Assembly (NCBI GenBank): GCA_964460655.1
Contig: CAYWSH010000029.1
Span: 1-29,548, forward strand
DNA: 29,548 bases
Direction of reading: 5' to 3'
Source of the DNA: CAVUAF01 sp964460655
Lineage (GTDB): Bacteria > Acidobacteriota > Terriglobia > Terriglobales > Acidobacteriaceae
Made by a program: the position numbers and the translations under genes. Numbering within the stretch: the first letter of the stretch is position 1; each line of letters begins with the position of its first letter. Below the pieces are notes generated by a model, which made no database searches, was not told where the DNA came from, and worked only from the letters and a program-made list of their open reading frames with translations. Positions 21,458-29,339 of this stretch are shown one piece after another.

Positions 21458-23710
21458 ATGCTGGAGCTTTCGACGTCGATCCAGTACGTGCGCGGCGTGG
21501 GACCGCGCATCGCGGAGCTGCTCGCCGCCAAGGGCATCGCCACCGTCGAAGACCTGCTTTACTACCTGCCGTTCCGCTACGAAGATCGCGTGAACCCGCG
21601 CAGCATCGCCACTTTGCAACCGGGCGAGATGGCAGCTCTGATCGCCGAGGTGCGCTCCTCCGGGCTTTTCCGTACGCGCCGCATGCCGATCTTCGAGCTA
21701 AACGTCGGCGATGTGGGCGGCGCGAGGCCGCCCACCGATCCTGACCAACAGCAACCGATGTTTCGCGCCGGCCTGATGCCCCGGCGCCACACGTTGAAAT
21801 GCCTCTGGTTCAACGCCACGTATCTCCAAGACAAGTTCAAGCACGGTCAGCTCGTCGCGCTTTACGGCAAAGTCGAGACCGACGAGCGTCGCGGCGGGCT
21901 GCTGCTGCACCAGCCGCAGTTCGAGATCCTGAGTGGCGGTACCGAGGAAGAGGATGCGGCCGCACAGTCCCTCGAGATCGGGCGGATCGTGCCCGTGTAT
22001 GAGTCGGCGGCGCAGGGCAAGCTGACGTCGCGTTGGTTCCGGCGCGTGGTGCATGGCGCGTTGGAGCAACTGACGCCGCAGATCGATGACGCGCTCCCCG
22101 CCGCCGTCCGCGAGCACATGCAACTGATGCCGCGGCGACCGGCGATCCTCGAGGCGCACTTTCCCGATCCGGGCGAGAGCCTGCAACAACTGCTCGACGC
22201 GCGCAGCCCGGCGCATCGGCGTCTGATCTTCGAAGAACTGTTCTTCCTCGAGCTCGGCATGGAGCTGAAGCGCCGCCGCATGCGCACGCAACCCGGCATC
22301 GCGTTCGCGCTCGATGACAAGGTACGCGCCGCGTTGAAACGCATCCTGCCCTTCCATCCCACAACGGCTCAGAAACGCGTGCTGAAGGAGATCGCGACGG
22401 ACATGGCGCAACCCGCGCCCATGCGCCGCTTGCTGCAAGGCGACGTCGGCTCGGGGAAGACGATCGTCGCTCTGCAAGCGGCGATCATCGCGATCGAGAA
22501 CGGGTACCAGGTGGCGCTGATGGCGCCGACCGAGATCCTGGCGACGCAGCACTACCTCTCCGCGCGCCGTATCCTCGAAGGCGCCGGATATCGCGCAATG
22601 CTGCTCACCGGCTCGCTCGAGCAGGACGCCAAGCGCGCATTGCGCCGCCACATCGCGCGCGGCGATGCGCAACTCGTCATCGGCACGCACGCGCTCATCC
22701 AGGAGAAAGTCGAATTCGCCCGGCTCGGGCTCGTCATCGTGGACGAGCAGCACCGCTTCGGTGTGATGCAGCGGCTCAAGCTGATGAAGAAGCCCGGTGA
22801 GGACATTGGTGATCCCGATGTCCTTGTCATGACCGCGACCCCGATCCCGCGCACGCTCGCGCTCACGCTCTACGGCGACCTCGACGTCAGCATCCTCGAC
22901 GAACTGCCGCCCGGGCGCACGCCCATCGTGACGCGACGCATCACCGACGAACGCAGCGACGAGGTCTGGACGTTCGTGCGCAAGCAGGTCGCCGCTGGAC
23001 GGCAGACGTACATCGTCTACCCGGTGATCGAAGGTCGCGACGACGAGCAGCCCGAGCTCGAATTCGCCGCCGCCAACGAGAAGAAGCCCGGCGCGACGCT
23101 GAAGGCCGCCGAGCAGATGTTCGAGAAGCTTCGCAGCAAGGTCTTCCCTGACCTGCACGTCGGTCTGCTGCACGGAAGATTGGACGCCGACAAGAAAGAA
23201 GCCGTGATGCGCAGCTTCCAGGCCAGCGAGATCCAGGTGCTGGTCTCGACTACGGTGATCGAGGTCGGTGTGGACGTGCCGAACGCGTCGGTCATGCTGA
23301 TCGAGCACGCCGAGCGCTTCGGGCTGTCGCAGCTCCATCAACTACGCGGCCGCATCGGGCGCGGCAGCAATAAGTCATTCTGTGTGCTTGTCACGGGCGG
23401 CAAGGTCAGTCCGGAAGCCGAGCAACGCCTCGATGCCATGGTGCGCACGCAGGATGGCTTCGAGATCGCTGAACTCGACCTGCAACTCCGCGGCCCGGGC
23501 GAATTCTTCGGCACGCGACAGGCGGGCATGCCGAGCTTCCGTGTCGCTGACCTGGTCCGCGATCGCGAGCTCCTGGAACACGCCAAGCGCGAGGCTGCCT
23601 GGATGCTCGCCGGCCCCTATGAGAATCTTTCACAAGAGGAGATGAAGGAAACGCTGCGCCACCTGAAACAGCATTGGCAGCGAAGATACGGGCTTGTCGA
23701 GGTTGGCTAA
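21458..23710 (+). CDS. recG: ATP-dependent DNA helicase RecG
   Basis: 750 aa from ATG 21458. The frame is open further upstream to 21401, but the family begins at about MLELSTSIQYVRGVGP. The N-terminal wedge/OB domain spans about 40-190. The helicase part has GDVGSGKT (Walker A), VDEQHRFGV (DExH-like box), MTATPIPRTLALTLYGD, HGRLDADKKEAVM and STTVIEVGVDVPNA, then the RecG-specific tail HQLRGRIGRG...GPGEFFGTRQAGMP. It remodels stalled forks and branched DNA. About 20 extra residues interrupt the wedge domain between ELNVGD and LKCLWFN, where a perfect GC palindrome lies in the DNA. There is no Shine-Dalgarno. Confidence 0.97.
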   Translation: MLELSTSIQYVRGVGPRIAELLAAKGIATVEDLLYYLPFRYEDRVNPRSIATLQPGEMAALIAEVRSSGLFRTRRMPIFELNVGDVGGARPPTDPDQQQPMFRAGLMPRRHTLKCLWFNATYLQDKFKHGQLVALYGKVETDERRGGLLLHQPQFEILSGGTEEEDAAAQSLEIGRIVPVYESAAQGKLTSRWFRRVVHGALEQLTPQIDDALPAAVREHMQLMPRRPAILEAHFPDPGESLQQLLDARSPAHRRLIFEELFFLELGMELKRRRMRTQPGIAFALDDKVRAALKRILPFHPTTAQKRVLKEIATDMAQPAPMRRLLQGDVGSGKTIVALQAAIIAIENGYQVALMAPTEILATQHYLSARRILEGAGYRAMLLTGSLEQDAKRALRRHIARGDAQLVIGTHALIQEKVEFARLGLVIVDEQHRFGVMQRLKLMKKPGEDIGDPDVLVMTATPIPRTLALTLYGDLDVSILDELPPGRTPIVTRRITDERSDEVWTFVRKQVAAGRQTYIVYPVIEGRDDEQPELEFAAANEKKPGATLKAAEQMFEKLRSKVFPDLHVGLLHGRLDADKKEAVMRSFQASEIQVLVSTTVIEVGVDVPNASVMLIEHAERFGLSQLHQLRGRIGRGSNKSFCVLVTGGKVSPEAEQRLDAMVRTQDGFEIAELDLQLRGPGEFFGTRQAGMPSFRVADLVRDRELLEHAKREAAWMLAGPYENLSQEEMKETLRHLKQHWQRRYGLVEVG
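21713..21735. repeat. In-frame 9-bp palindrome in the recG wedge domain
   Basis: GTGGGCGGC (21713-21721), loop GCGAG, GCCGCCCAC (21727-21735). It encodes VGGARPPT inside a segment that most RecG proteins lack. It looks like a REP-type unit inserted in frame; that is an inference. Confidence 0.6.
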
Positions 23711-23729
23711 GAGAGGGCTGGGAGCGGCG

Positions 23730-24416
23730 CTACTGCCCGCCCTTGAGGTACTCCGCGCCGGCCACGCGCAACCGCTCGACCTCTTCTTCCGGCAGTGGCT
23801 TCATGGCGCCGAGCTGGCGCGCCACCAGCGTGACGCGCGCGTACTGCTCCACCGTCTCCATCTGCATGTAAGCGTGGCGCAAGTCGGCGGCGTAGGTCAC
23901 AACGCCGTGGTTCGCCATCAAGATGGCGACGTGCTGCGGGATCAGCGGCTCCAAAGAAGCCGCCAGGCCCGGCGTTCCCGGCGTGCCATACGGCGCCAGC
24001 GGCACACGGCCGAGCACGGCGACGGCCTCGGCCAGGATCGGCGCATCGAGCGCAACGCCAGCCGCCGCAAATCCCGTCGCTGTCGGCGGATGCCCGTGTA
24101 CGACCGCGTTCACGTCGGGACGCAGGCGGTAGATCAGCAGGTGCATGCCGATCTCGCTGGAGACGCGCCGATCACCGGCGCGCTGACGACCGTCGACCGA
24201 GATGATGACCAGGTCGTCGAGTTGCATGCTGCCCTTGCACAGGCAGGTCGGTGTCGCCAGGATCTCGTCCGGCCCGACGCGCGCCGAGAGATTGCCGTCG
24301 GTCCCTGCGACGAAGCCGCGCTCATACAGCGCGCGGCTGTAGCGGACCAACTGGTCCGCCACCTCCAAACGTTCCGCGGCACTCAACGATATCTCGATGC
24401 TCGACACGAGCGGCAT
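23730..24416 (-). CDS. Class II aldolase/adducin family protein
   Basis: 228 aa. The family pattern is clear: ERGFVAGTDGNLSAR (substrate loop), SSEIGMHLLIYRLRPDVNAVVHGHPPTATGFA with two zinc His residues in HGH and the acidic Glu before it, and ANHGVVTYAADLRHAYMQMETVE with the third zinc His. Members are L-fuculose- or L-ribulose-phosphate aldolases/epimerases or related dehydratases. The substrate cannot be set. The ATG at 24414-24416 is used, but a TTGCTC-N18-TAGGAT promoter (24415-24444) overlaps it. With a seven-base gap that promoter would suit GTG 24405-24407 (225 aa) as a leaderless start. It converges with recG, with 19 bases between. Confidence 0.9.
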   Translation of the reverse strand: MPLVSSIEISLSAAERLEVADQLVRYSRALYERGFVAGTDGNLSARVGPDEILATPTCLCKGSMQLDDLVIISVDGRQRAGDRRVSSEIGMHLLIYRLRPDVNAVVHGHPPTATGFAAAGVALDAPILAEAVAVLGRVPLAPYGTPGTPGLAASLEPLIPQHVAILMANHGVVTYAADLRHAYMQMETVEQYARVTLVARQLGAMKPLPEEEVERLRVAGAEYLKGGQ

Positions 24417-24444
24417 CCTACTTCAGCCGCTGGAGCGCGAGCAA
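24415..24444 (-). promoter_or_regulatory. Candidate promoter of the aldolase gene
   Basis: TTGCTC (24439-24444), 18-base spacer, TAGGAT (24415-24420) on the minus strand. The -10 covers the ATG at 24416 and lies seven bases before the in-frame GTG. Confidence 0.4.
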
Positions 24445-24491
24445 CGAGTTTGCGGCTTGTCCATCGCCAGCGGTAACCGCGAGTAACCTGT

Positions 24492-24548
24492 TTGGTTATT
24501 TGTTATTGGTTATTCGCTATGGAAGGCATTTCAATAACAAATAACCAA
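24492..24548. repeat. AT-rich inverted repeat before queA
   Basis: Perfect 17-bp arms 24492-24508 (core GGTTATTTGTTATTG) and 24532-24548, loop 23 bases. TTATTGG / CCAATAA units are repeated further. It is strikingly AT-rich for this genome and lies between the divergent aldolase and queA genes, 20 bases before the queA start. Confidence 0.75.
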
Positions 24549-24567
24549 TAGCCAATAACGGATCGTG

Positions 24568-25659
24568 ATGCGCGTCTCCGACTTCGATTACGAGCTGCCG
24601 CCGGAACTCATCGCCCAGCAACCGCCGGCCGAGCGCAGCGGCGCGCGTCTGCTGCATCTCGTCCGCGACAGCGAAAGGCTCACCGACCGCGACTTCGTTG
24701 ACCTGCCCGGCCTCCTCCGTCCCGACGATCTGCTCGTCCTGAACAACACGCGCGTCTTCCCCGCGCGCTTGCTGGGACATCGCAGCGGAGCGCATGCCCA
24801 GCCAGTGAGTCCGCGCAATCCCGCGGCGCGCGAGTTCTTGAAAGGCGCGGTCGAGGCCCTGCTGACGGCGCCGGTCGCGGGCGAACTTGATACCTGGCTG
24901 GCGCTCGTCCGTCCGGGACGCAAGATCGGCGTCGGCGAGCGGTTGCTGTTCGGCGAGCAGGGCGAGCTCGTGGCTGAGGTTACCGCACGCGGCGCCTTCG
25001 GCGAGCGCACGCTACGCTTCGATGCGACACCCGATTTCTGGTCCACCGTCGAGCGCATCGGGCACGTGCCGCTGCCGCCCTACATCGCGCGCGCCGACCT
25101 GGCTGCTGACCGTGAGCGCTACCAGACTGTCTACGCGCGGGAGCGCGGCTCGGTTGCGGCCCCCACCGCCGGCCTGCACTTCACGCCCGCGATCCTGGAG
25201 CAAGTCCGCGCGCGCGGCATCGAGACGGCGGAAATCACCTTGCACGTCGGCCTGGGGACGTTCCAACCCGTACGCGTCGAGACGGTCGAGGAGCATCGGC
25301 TGCACCGCGAGCGCTTTGCGATCAGCGAAGCGGCAGCGACGGCGATCGAGCAGGCGCGCCGGGAACGCCGCCGCATCGTCGCTGTCGGCACGACGACGGT
25401 GCGTACGCTCGAATATGCGGCCCGCGAGGGCGGCGGCACGATCGTCCCGCAGCACGGCGAGGCCGATATCTTCATCTATCCCGGTTTTGACTTTCGCGTT
25501 GTCGGTGCTGTGCTGACCAACTTTCATCTGTCGCGCTCTACGCTGCTCATGCTCGTCAGCGCCTTCGCCGGCCGCGAACGTATCCTGCGCGCGTATCGGC
25601 GCGCCGTTGCCCAGCGCTATCGTTTCTTCTCCTACGGCGATTGCATGTTCATCGAGTGA
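24568..25659 (+). CDS. queA: S-adenosylmethionine:tRNA ribosyltransferase-isomerase
   Basis: 363 aa. The ATG at 24568 is chosen over the adjacent in-frame GTG at 24565. It begins RVSDFDYELPPELIAQQP and carries the hallmarks DDLLVLNNTRVFPARLLG, GHVPLPPYI, RYQTVYARERGSVAAPTAGLHFT, EITLHVGLGTFQPVR and GTTTVRTLEYAA. It ends FFSYGDCMFIE. It makes the cyclopentene ring of epoxyqueuosine in the wobble base of tRNAs using AdoMet as ribosyl donor. A stretch around residues 73-92 is longer than in E. coli QueA. No clear Shine-Dalgarno is seen; the AT-rich hairpin upstream may affect expression. Confidence 0.97.
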   Translation: MRVSDFDYELPPELIAQQPPAERSGARLLHLVRDSERLTDRDFVDLPGLLRPDDLLVLNNTRVFPARLLGHRSGAHAQPVSPRNPAAREFLKGAVEALLTAPVAGELDTWLALVRPGRKIGVGERLLFGEQGELVAEVTARGAFGERTLRFDATPDFWSTVERIGHVPLPPYIARADLAADRERYQTVYARERGSVAAPTAGLHFTPAILEQVRARGIETAEITLHVGLGTFQPVRVETVEEHRLHRERFAISEAAATAIEQARRERRRIVAVGTTTVRTLEYAAREGGGTIVPQHGEADIFIYPGFDFRVVGAVLTNFHLSRSTLLMLVSAFAGRERILRAYRRAVAQRYRFFSYGDCMFIE

Positions 25660-25781
25660 CGGTCCGCCGGCGGGCGGGCGCAACGGGTGCATCATTCATC
25701 GCGGAAACGCGCGCAGCCGTCGCGCCCCACGCACGTGATGGCTCGAACTCCTTAGGATGGCCGCGCTTCAGGAGGCTCGAT
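25660..25781. other. queA-DinB intergenic gap
   Basis: 122 bases with no gene. It holds a TAGGAT -10-like box (25753-25758) and the AGGAGG Shine-Dalgarno (25770-25775) of the next gene. Confidence 0.4.
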
Positions 25782-26360
25782 ATGCGTTTGCCGACCGCGC
25801 TGGTGGTGCTCGCACTTTCTTCCACGCTGACCGCTCAGCCCCGGCCCAGGCCGAAGGACGTAGCCGGCTCGATCAACAGCATATGGCAGATGGAGCGCGA
25901 TCAATTCCTCTCGCTCGCCGAAGCCATGCCGGCTGACAAATGGGGCTTCGCGCCGCAGCAGGGCGCGTTCAAAGACGTTCGCAGCTTCGCGCAACAGGTA
26001 AAACACGTGGCCTGCGCGAACTTCGGCTTCGCGCGCGAGATCCGCAAAGAGGAGCCGCCACCGGGCTGCATGACCGGTGGTCCCGATCCCGCGAACACAA
26101 AAGCCGAGCTCATGAAGTATCTGCGCGATTCAGTGGCGCTGCTCGACGGCGCCATCTCCGGCACGACCACAGCCAACATGCTTGATCCGGTCGATGGCCC
26201 GTACGGTGGCCCGAACACGCGAATCGGCATTGCGGTTCTCGCTGCCTGGCACCTGGCCGACCACTACGGTCAACTCGTGGTCTACGCGCGCATGAACGGC
26301 ATCGTGCCGCCGGCCAGCACGAACCCACCGCCACCGGCGAAGCCGAAGAAGTCATCCTGA
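25782..26360 (+). CDS. Secreted DinB-like protein
   Basis: 192 aa. ATG 25782 is set by AGGAGG six bases upstream; an open frame upstream to 25641 is ignored. The signal peptide MRLPTALVVLALSSTLTA is cleaved near residue 18-20. The mature part is a four-helix DinB/DUF664 fold: SINSIWQMERDQFLSLAEAMP, then RSFAQQVKHVACANF (metal-binding His), and AAWHLADHYGQLVVYARMNG (further His residues). The C-terminus is a Pro/Lys tail. DinB-like proteins are often metal-dependent thiol transferases or hydrolases. Secreted versions are common in acidobacterial genomes, but the reaction is unknown. Confidence 0.9.
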   Translation: MRLPTALVVLALSSTLTAQPRPRPKDVAGSINSIWQMERDQFLSLAEAMPADKWGFAPQQGAFKDVRSFAQQVKHVACANFGFAREIRKEEPPPGCMTGGPDPANTKAELMKYLRDSVALLDGAISGTTTANMLDPVDGPYGGPNTRIGIAVLAAWHLADHYGQLVVYARMNGIVPPASTNPPPPAKPKKSS

Positions 26361-26374
26361 ACGCCGAAACACCT

Positions 26375-26439
26375 ACCACAGAGGCACAGAGATCCGAATC
26401 TTGAGGTTTGTGTTCTCTGCGTCTCTGTGTCTCTTTGGT
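26375..26439. repeat. Imperfect inverted repeat of the CACAGAG family before polA
   Basis: Arm 26375-26392 (ACCACAGAGGCACAGAGA) pairs with 26422-26439 (TCTCTGTGTCTCTTTGGT) with few mismatches. It lies after the DinB stop and may act as a terminator. A related single copy lies at 16545-16572. Confidence 0.6.
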
Positions 26440-26453
26440 TGGTGTTCGCCTTG

Positions 26454-26459
26454 TAAACT
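26454..26459 (+). promoter_or_regulatory. -10-like box six bases before polA
   Basis: TAAACT with a six-base gap to the TTG start at 26466 and no Shine-Dalgarno. The ATG at 26462 between them is in another frame and soon hits a stop. Confidence 0.4.
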
Positions 26460-26465
26460 GGATGT

Positions 26466-29279
26466 TTGGCGCGCTCCCCCAAATCTTCGCCGACTGACTC
26501 CACCGCCGAGAGGGCCGCTCCGGCGACTCCTGCACACCTGCCGATCGGCGCCGCCGGCAAAGGCCGCATCTTCCTGATCGATTCGATGTCATTCATCTTC
26601 CGTGCCTATCACGCGATGGCGCGGCAGCGGCCCATGTCAACGCGCAGCGGCATTCCCACCGCGGCAACGTACGTCTTCGTCAACATGTTGCAGAAGCTGC
26701 GCAAGGACTTCGCGCCCGAGTACCTCGCCGCGATCTACGACGTTGCCGGCCCGACCTTCCGTGACACCAAGGCCAGCGAAGTCAAGACCGTGAAGAAGTG
26801 GGACATCAAGACACAGCAATTCCAGGAGATCGCCTACGGTGGCTACAAGGCGAACCGTGCCGAGATGCCACCCGATCTCGCGCAGCAGTTGCCCTACATC
26901 CGGCGCGCGCTCGACGCCTATCGCATCCCCATCCTTGGCCAGCAAGGTTACGAAGCGGACGACGTCATCGGTACGCTGGCGCGGCTCGCCGCCGAGCAGG
27001 AATACCCCGTCTACGTCGTCTCCAGTGACAAAGACATGCTGCAACTCGTCAACGAGCGTGTGTGTGTGCTCAATCCGCCGAAGGACAACCTGATCTGCGA
27101 CCGCGCCAAGGTCGAAGAGATCCTCGGCGTGCCGCCCGAGCGCGTGGTCGACGTGATGGCGCTGCGCGGCGACACCATCGACAACATTCCCGGCGCCCCC
27201 GGCATCGGCGACAAGGGCTCGGTCGAGTTGATCCGTCGCTTCGGCTCCGTCGAGGCCGCGCTCGACCATGCGGCCGAGGTCGAGAAGAAGACTTACCGCG
27301 AGTCGCTGCAGAACAATCGCGATGTCGTGCTCTTCAGCAAAGAGATGGCGACCATCGACCGCCATGTGCCGAGCATCGAGCTGGGTGTGGACGAGATGCG
27401 GACACGGGAGCCGGATGCCGACGCCGCGCGCGCTCTCTTCACCGAATTGGAATTCACGACGCTGGCGAAAGACTTTGCGCCGACGGTGGAACTCGGCGCG
27501 ACCGATTACGCCGATGCGACTTCAGCCGCCGATGTCGATGCCGAGGTGAAGCTGGCGAGCAGTACCACGCCACTCGCCTTCGCTCTCGACGCCGGTACCG
27601 CAGCGCCAAGCGAACCGGCTGAAGAAGAGGAAGAAACAGAAACGCCTAGCTTGCTGCCGCTGCCACCACCCGCGCTGGGCGCTGTCGCCGGCGTGAGTCC
27701 CGGCAAGCGAATCGGCATCTCGGCAAAGGCAGGACGCGCGCGCTTGGTTGCGCTCGGCACCGAAGCCGGCACGCGGCTCAACGCGGCTCTTGCCGATCCG
27801 CAGGTCCCCAAAGCCACGCACAATCTCAAAGCTGCGCTGCGCGAGCTCACGCCGCGCGGCATCGAACTCGCCGGCGTGCACGACGACGGCCTGCTCTACA
27901 GCTACCTGCTCGACCCGACCTACACGTCGCACGCGCTGGAAGCCGTGGCGCTGCGGCGCTTCAACCTCAAGCTGTCGGATTCCGTCGCCGAGCGTGCCGA
28001 CATCGCCGGCCGCCTCGCCAGCGACTTACGCCGCGATGTCGAAGAAGCCGGGCTGCGCCCCGTCTATGACGAGATCGATCTGCCGCTCGTCCCGGTGCTG
28101 GCGCGCATGGAGGGCGCGGGAGTGAAGGTCGACTGCGACGTCCTGCAGCGCATGTCCCAGCGCCTGGAGACCGAGGTCGCGGCGAAAGAGAAGGAGATCC
28201 ACACCCTCGCGCGCGAGACCTTCAATATCAACTCGCCGCGGCAGCTCGGCGACGTGCTCTTTAACAAGCTCATGCTGCCCAAGCCGGTGAAGTACGGTAA
28301 AGGCAAGACCATCTCCACCGCCGCCGACGTGCTCCAGGAACTCGCCGAGGAGCACGAAGTCCCGCGGCTCGTCCTCGAATATCGCGAATTATCGAAGCTG
28401 AAGTCCACCTACGTCGACGCGCTACCGGCTCTGTGTAACGCGGAGACTGGGCGCCTGCATACCACGTTTAACCAGGCAGGCACGGCGACCGGCCGGCTAT
28501 CCTCGACGAATCCCAACCTGCAGAACATCCCGGTGCGCACCGAGCTCGGCCGCGAGATCCGTGCGGCGTTCGTCGCCGAGAAGGGCAACGTGCTGCTCGC
28601 TGCGGATTATTCGCAGATCGAGCTGCGGCTGCTCGCGCACTACTCGGAAGATCCATTGCTCGTCGCTGCCTATCAGCGCGGTGACGATATCCACACGCTC
28701 ACCGCTGCCGAAGTGTTCGGCGTGCCGCCTATGCTGATCGACGCCGAACATCGCCGCCGCGCCAAAGCCGTGAACTTCGGCATCGTGTACGGACTCTCGC
28801 CGTTCGGCCTCTCGCAACAGATCGGCATCGACCAGAAAGAGGCCAAGCAGTACATCGAGGCCTACTTCCAGAAGTACGAAGGTGTGCGGCGCTATCGTGA
28901 ACACATCCTCGAGGAGGTCCGGCGCGAGCAGAAGGTGCGCACGCTCTTCGGCCGCGTGCGCCCTATCCCCGACATCAACAGCCGCAATCCCAACATGCGC
29001 GGCTTCGCCGAACGCACCGCACTGAACACACCGCTGCAAGGCACCGCCGCCGACCTGATCAAGCTCGCGATGATCCGCATCGATGCCGAACTGCTGCGCC
29101 GCAAGCTCAGATCGCGCATGACGCTGCAGGTACACGATGAGCTTGTCTTTGAGGTCCCGCAGGGCGAGGTCGAGGAGCTGCGCCTGCTCGTCCGCGAGCA
29201 GATGGAGAACGTACATCCGTTGCGCGTGCCGCTGGTGGCCGAAGTCGGCGTCGGTCCGAACTGGCGCGACCTGGATTGA
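26466..29279 (+). CDS. polA: DNA polymerase I, proofreading domain apparently inactive
   Basis: 937 aa from TTG 26466. After a 30-residue Ser/Pro/Ala tail, the 5'-3' exonuclease begins (IFLIDSMSFIFRAYHA, GYEADDVIGTLA, SSDKDMLQLV, RGDTIDNIPGAPGIGDKG). The middle 3'-5' exonuclease-like region has lost its metal ligands: the usual DxE reads DAG (FALDAGT), and the ExoII Asp is missing in HNLKAALREL. It is also interrupted by an acidic, proline-rich insert with AGVSPGKR. The polymerase domain is complete: DYSQIELRLLAHYS (motif A), RRRAKAVNFGIVYG (O-helix) and LQVHDELVFEVP (motif C). It removes primers and fills gaps in replication and repair; proofreading is probably absent, as in Taq polymerase. 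Confidence 0.97.
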   Translation: MARSPKSSPTDSTAERAAPATPAHLPIGAAGKGRIFLIDSMSFIFRAYHAMARQRPMSTRSGIPTAATYVFVNMLQKLRKDFAPEYLAAIYDVAGPTFRDTKASEVKTVKKWDIKTQQFQEIAYGGYKANRAEMPPDLAQQLPYIRRALDAYRIPILGQQGYEADDVIGTLARLAAEQEYPVYVVSSDKDMLQLVNERVCVLNPPKDNLICDRAKVEEILGVPPERVVDVMALRGDTIDNIPGAPGIGDKGSVELIRRFGSVEAALDHAAEVEKKTYRESLQNNRDVVLFSKEMATIDRHVPSIELGVDEMRTREPDADAARALFTELEFTTLAKDFAPTVELGATDYADATSAADVDAEVKLASSTTPLAFALDAGTAAPSEPAEEEEETETPSLLPLPPPALGAVAGVSPGKRIGISAKAGRARLVALGTEAGTRLNAALADPQVPKATHNLKAALRELTPRGIELAGVHDDGLLYSYLLDPTYTSHALEAVALRRFNLKLSDSVAERADIAGRLASDLRRDVEEAGLRPVYDEIDLPLVPVLARMEGAGVKVDCDVLQRMSQRLETEVAAKEKEIHTLARETFNINSPRQLGDVLFNKLMLPKPVKYGKGKTISTAADVLQELAEEHEVPRLVLEYRELSKLKSTYVDALPALCNAETGRLHTTFNQAGTATGRLSSTNPNLQNIPVRTELGREIRAAFVAEKGNVLLAADYSQIELRLLAHYSEDPLLVAAYQRGDDIHTLTAAEVFGVPPMLIDAEHRRRAKAVNFGIVYGLSPFGLSQQIGIDQKEAKQYIEAYFQKYEGVRRYREHILEEVRREQKVRTLFGRVRPIPDINSRNPNMRGFAERTALNTPLQGTAADLIKLAMIRIDAELLRRKLRSRMTLQVHDELVFEVPQGEVEELRLLVREQMENVHPLRVPLVAEVGVGPNWRDLD
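27677..27711. repeat. AGVSP-coding repeat in the polA linker
   Basis: Approximate limits. It encodes AVAGVSPGKR and contains a short GCCGG...CCGGC dyad. DNA and peptide resemble the gyrA insertion (SAGVSPAKK at about 1680-1710), but the stem is weaker. Confidence 0.4.
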
Positions 29280-29292
29280 CGTTTTCCTGCAT

Positions 29293-29298
29293 TACAAT
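29293..29298 (+). promoter_or_regulatory. Possible -10 box for cdaA
   Basis: TACAAT, 41 bases before the cdaA TTG. A TTGACG lies only 11 bases upstream, too close to be its -35. Weak support. Confidence 0.25.
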
Positions 29299-29339
29299 GT
29301 TTGGTTCGGCAGTCCTGACTTCTCGGAGAGGACGCGCGT

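Noticed and set aside
21698..23341. 547-codon minus-strand frame opposite recG
   Set aside because: Antisense shadow of recG without recognisable motifs.
29276..29298. TTGACG and TACAAT as a cdaA promoter
   Set aside because: Spacer is only 11 bases, too short for a sigma-70 pair; only the -10 is kept as a weak candidate.
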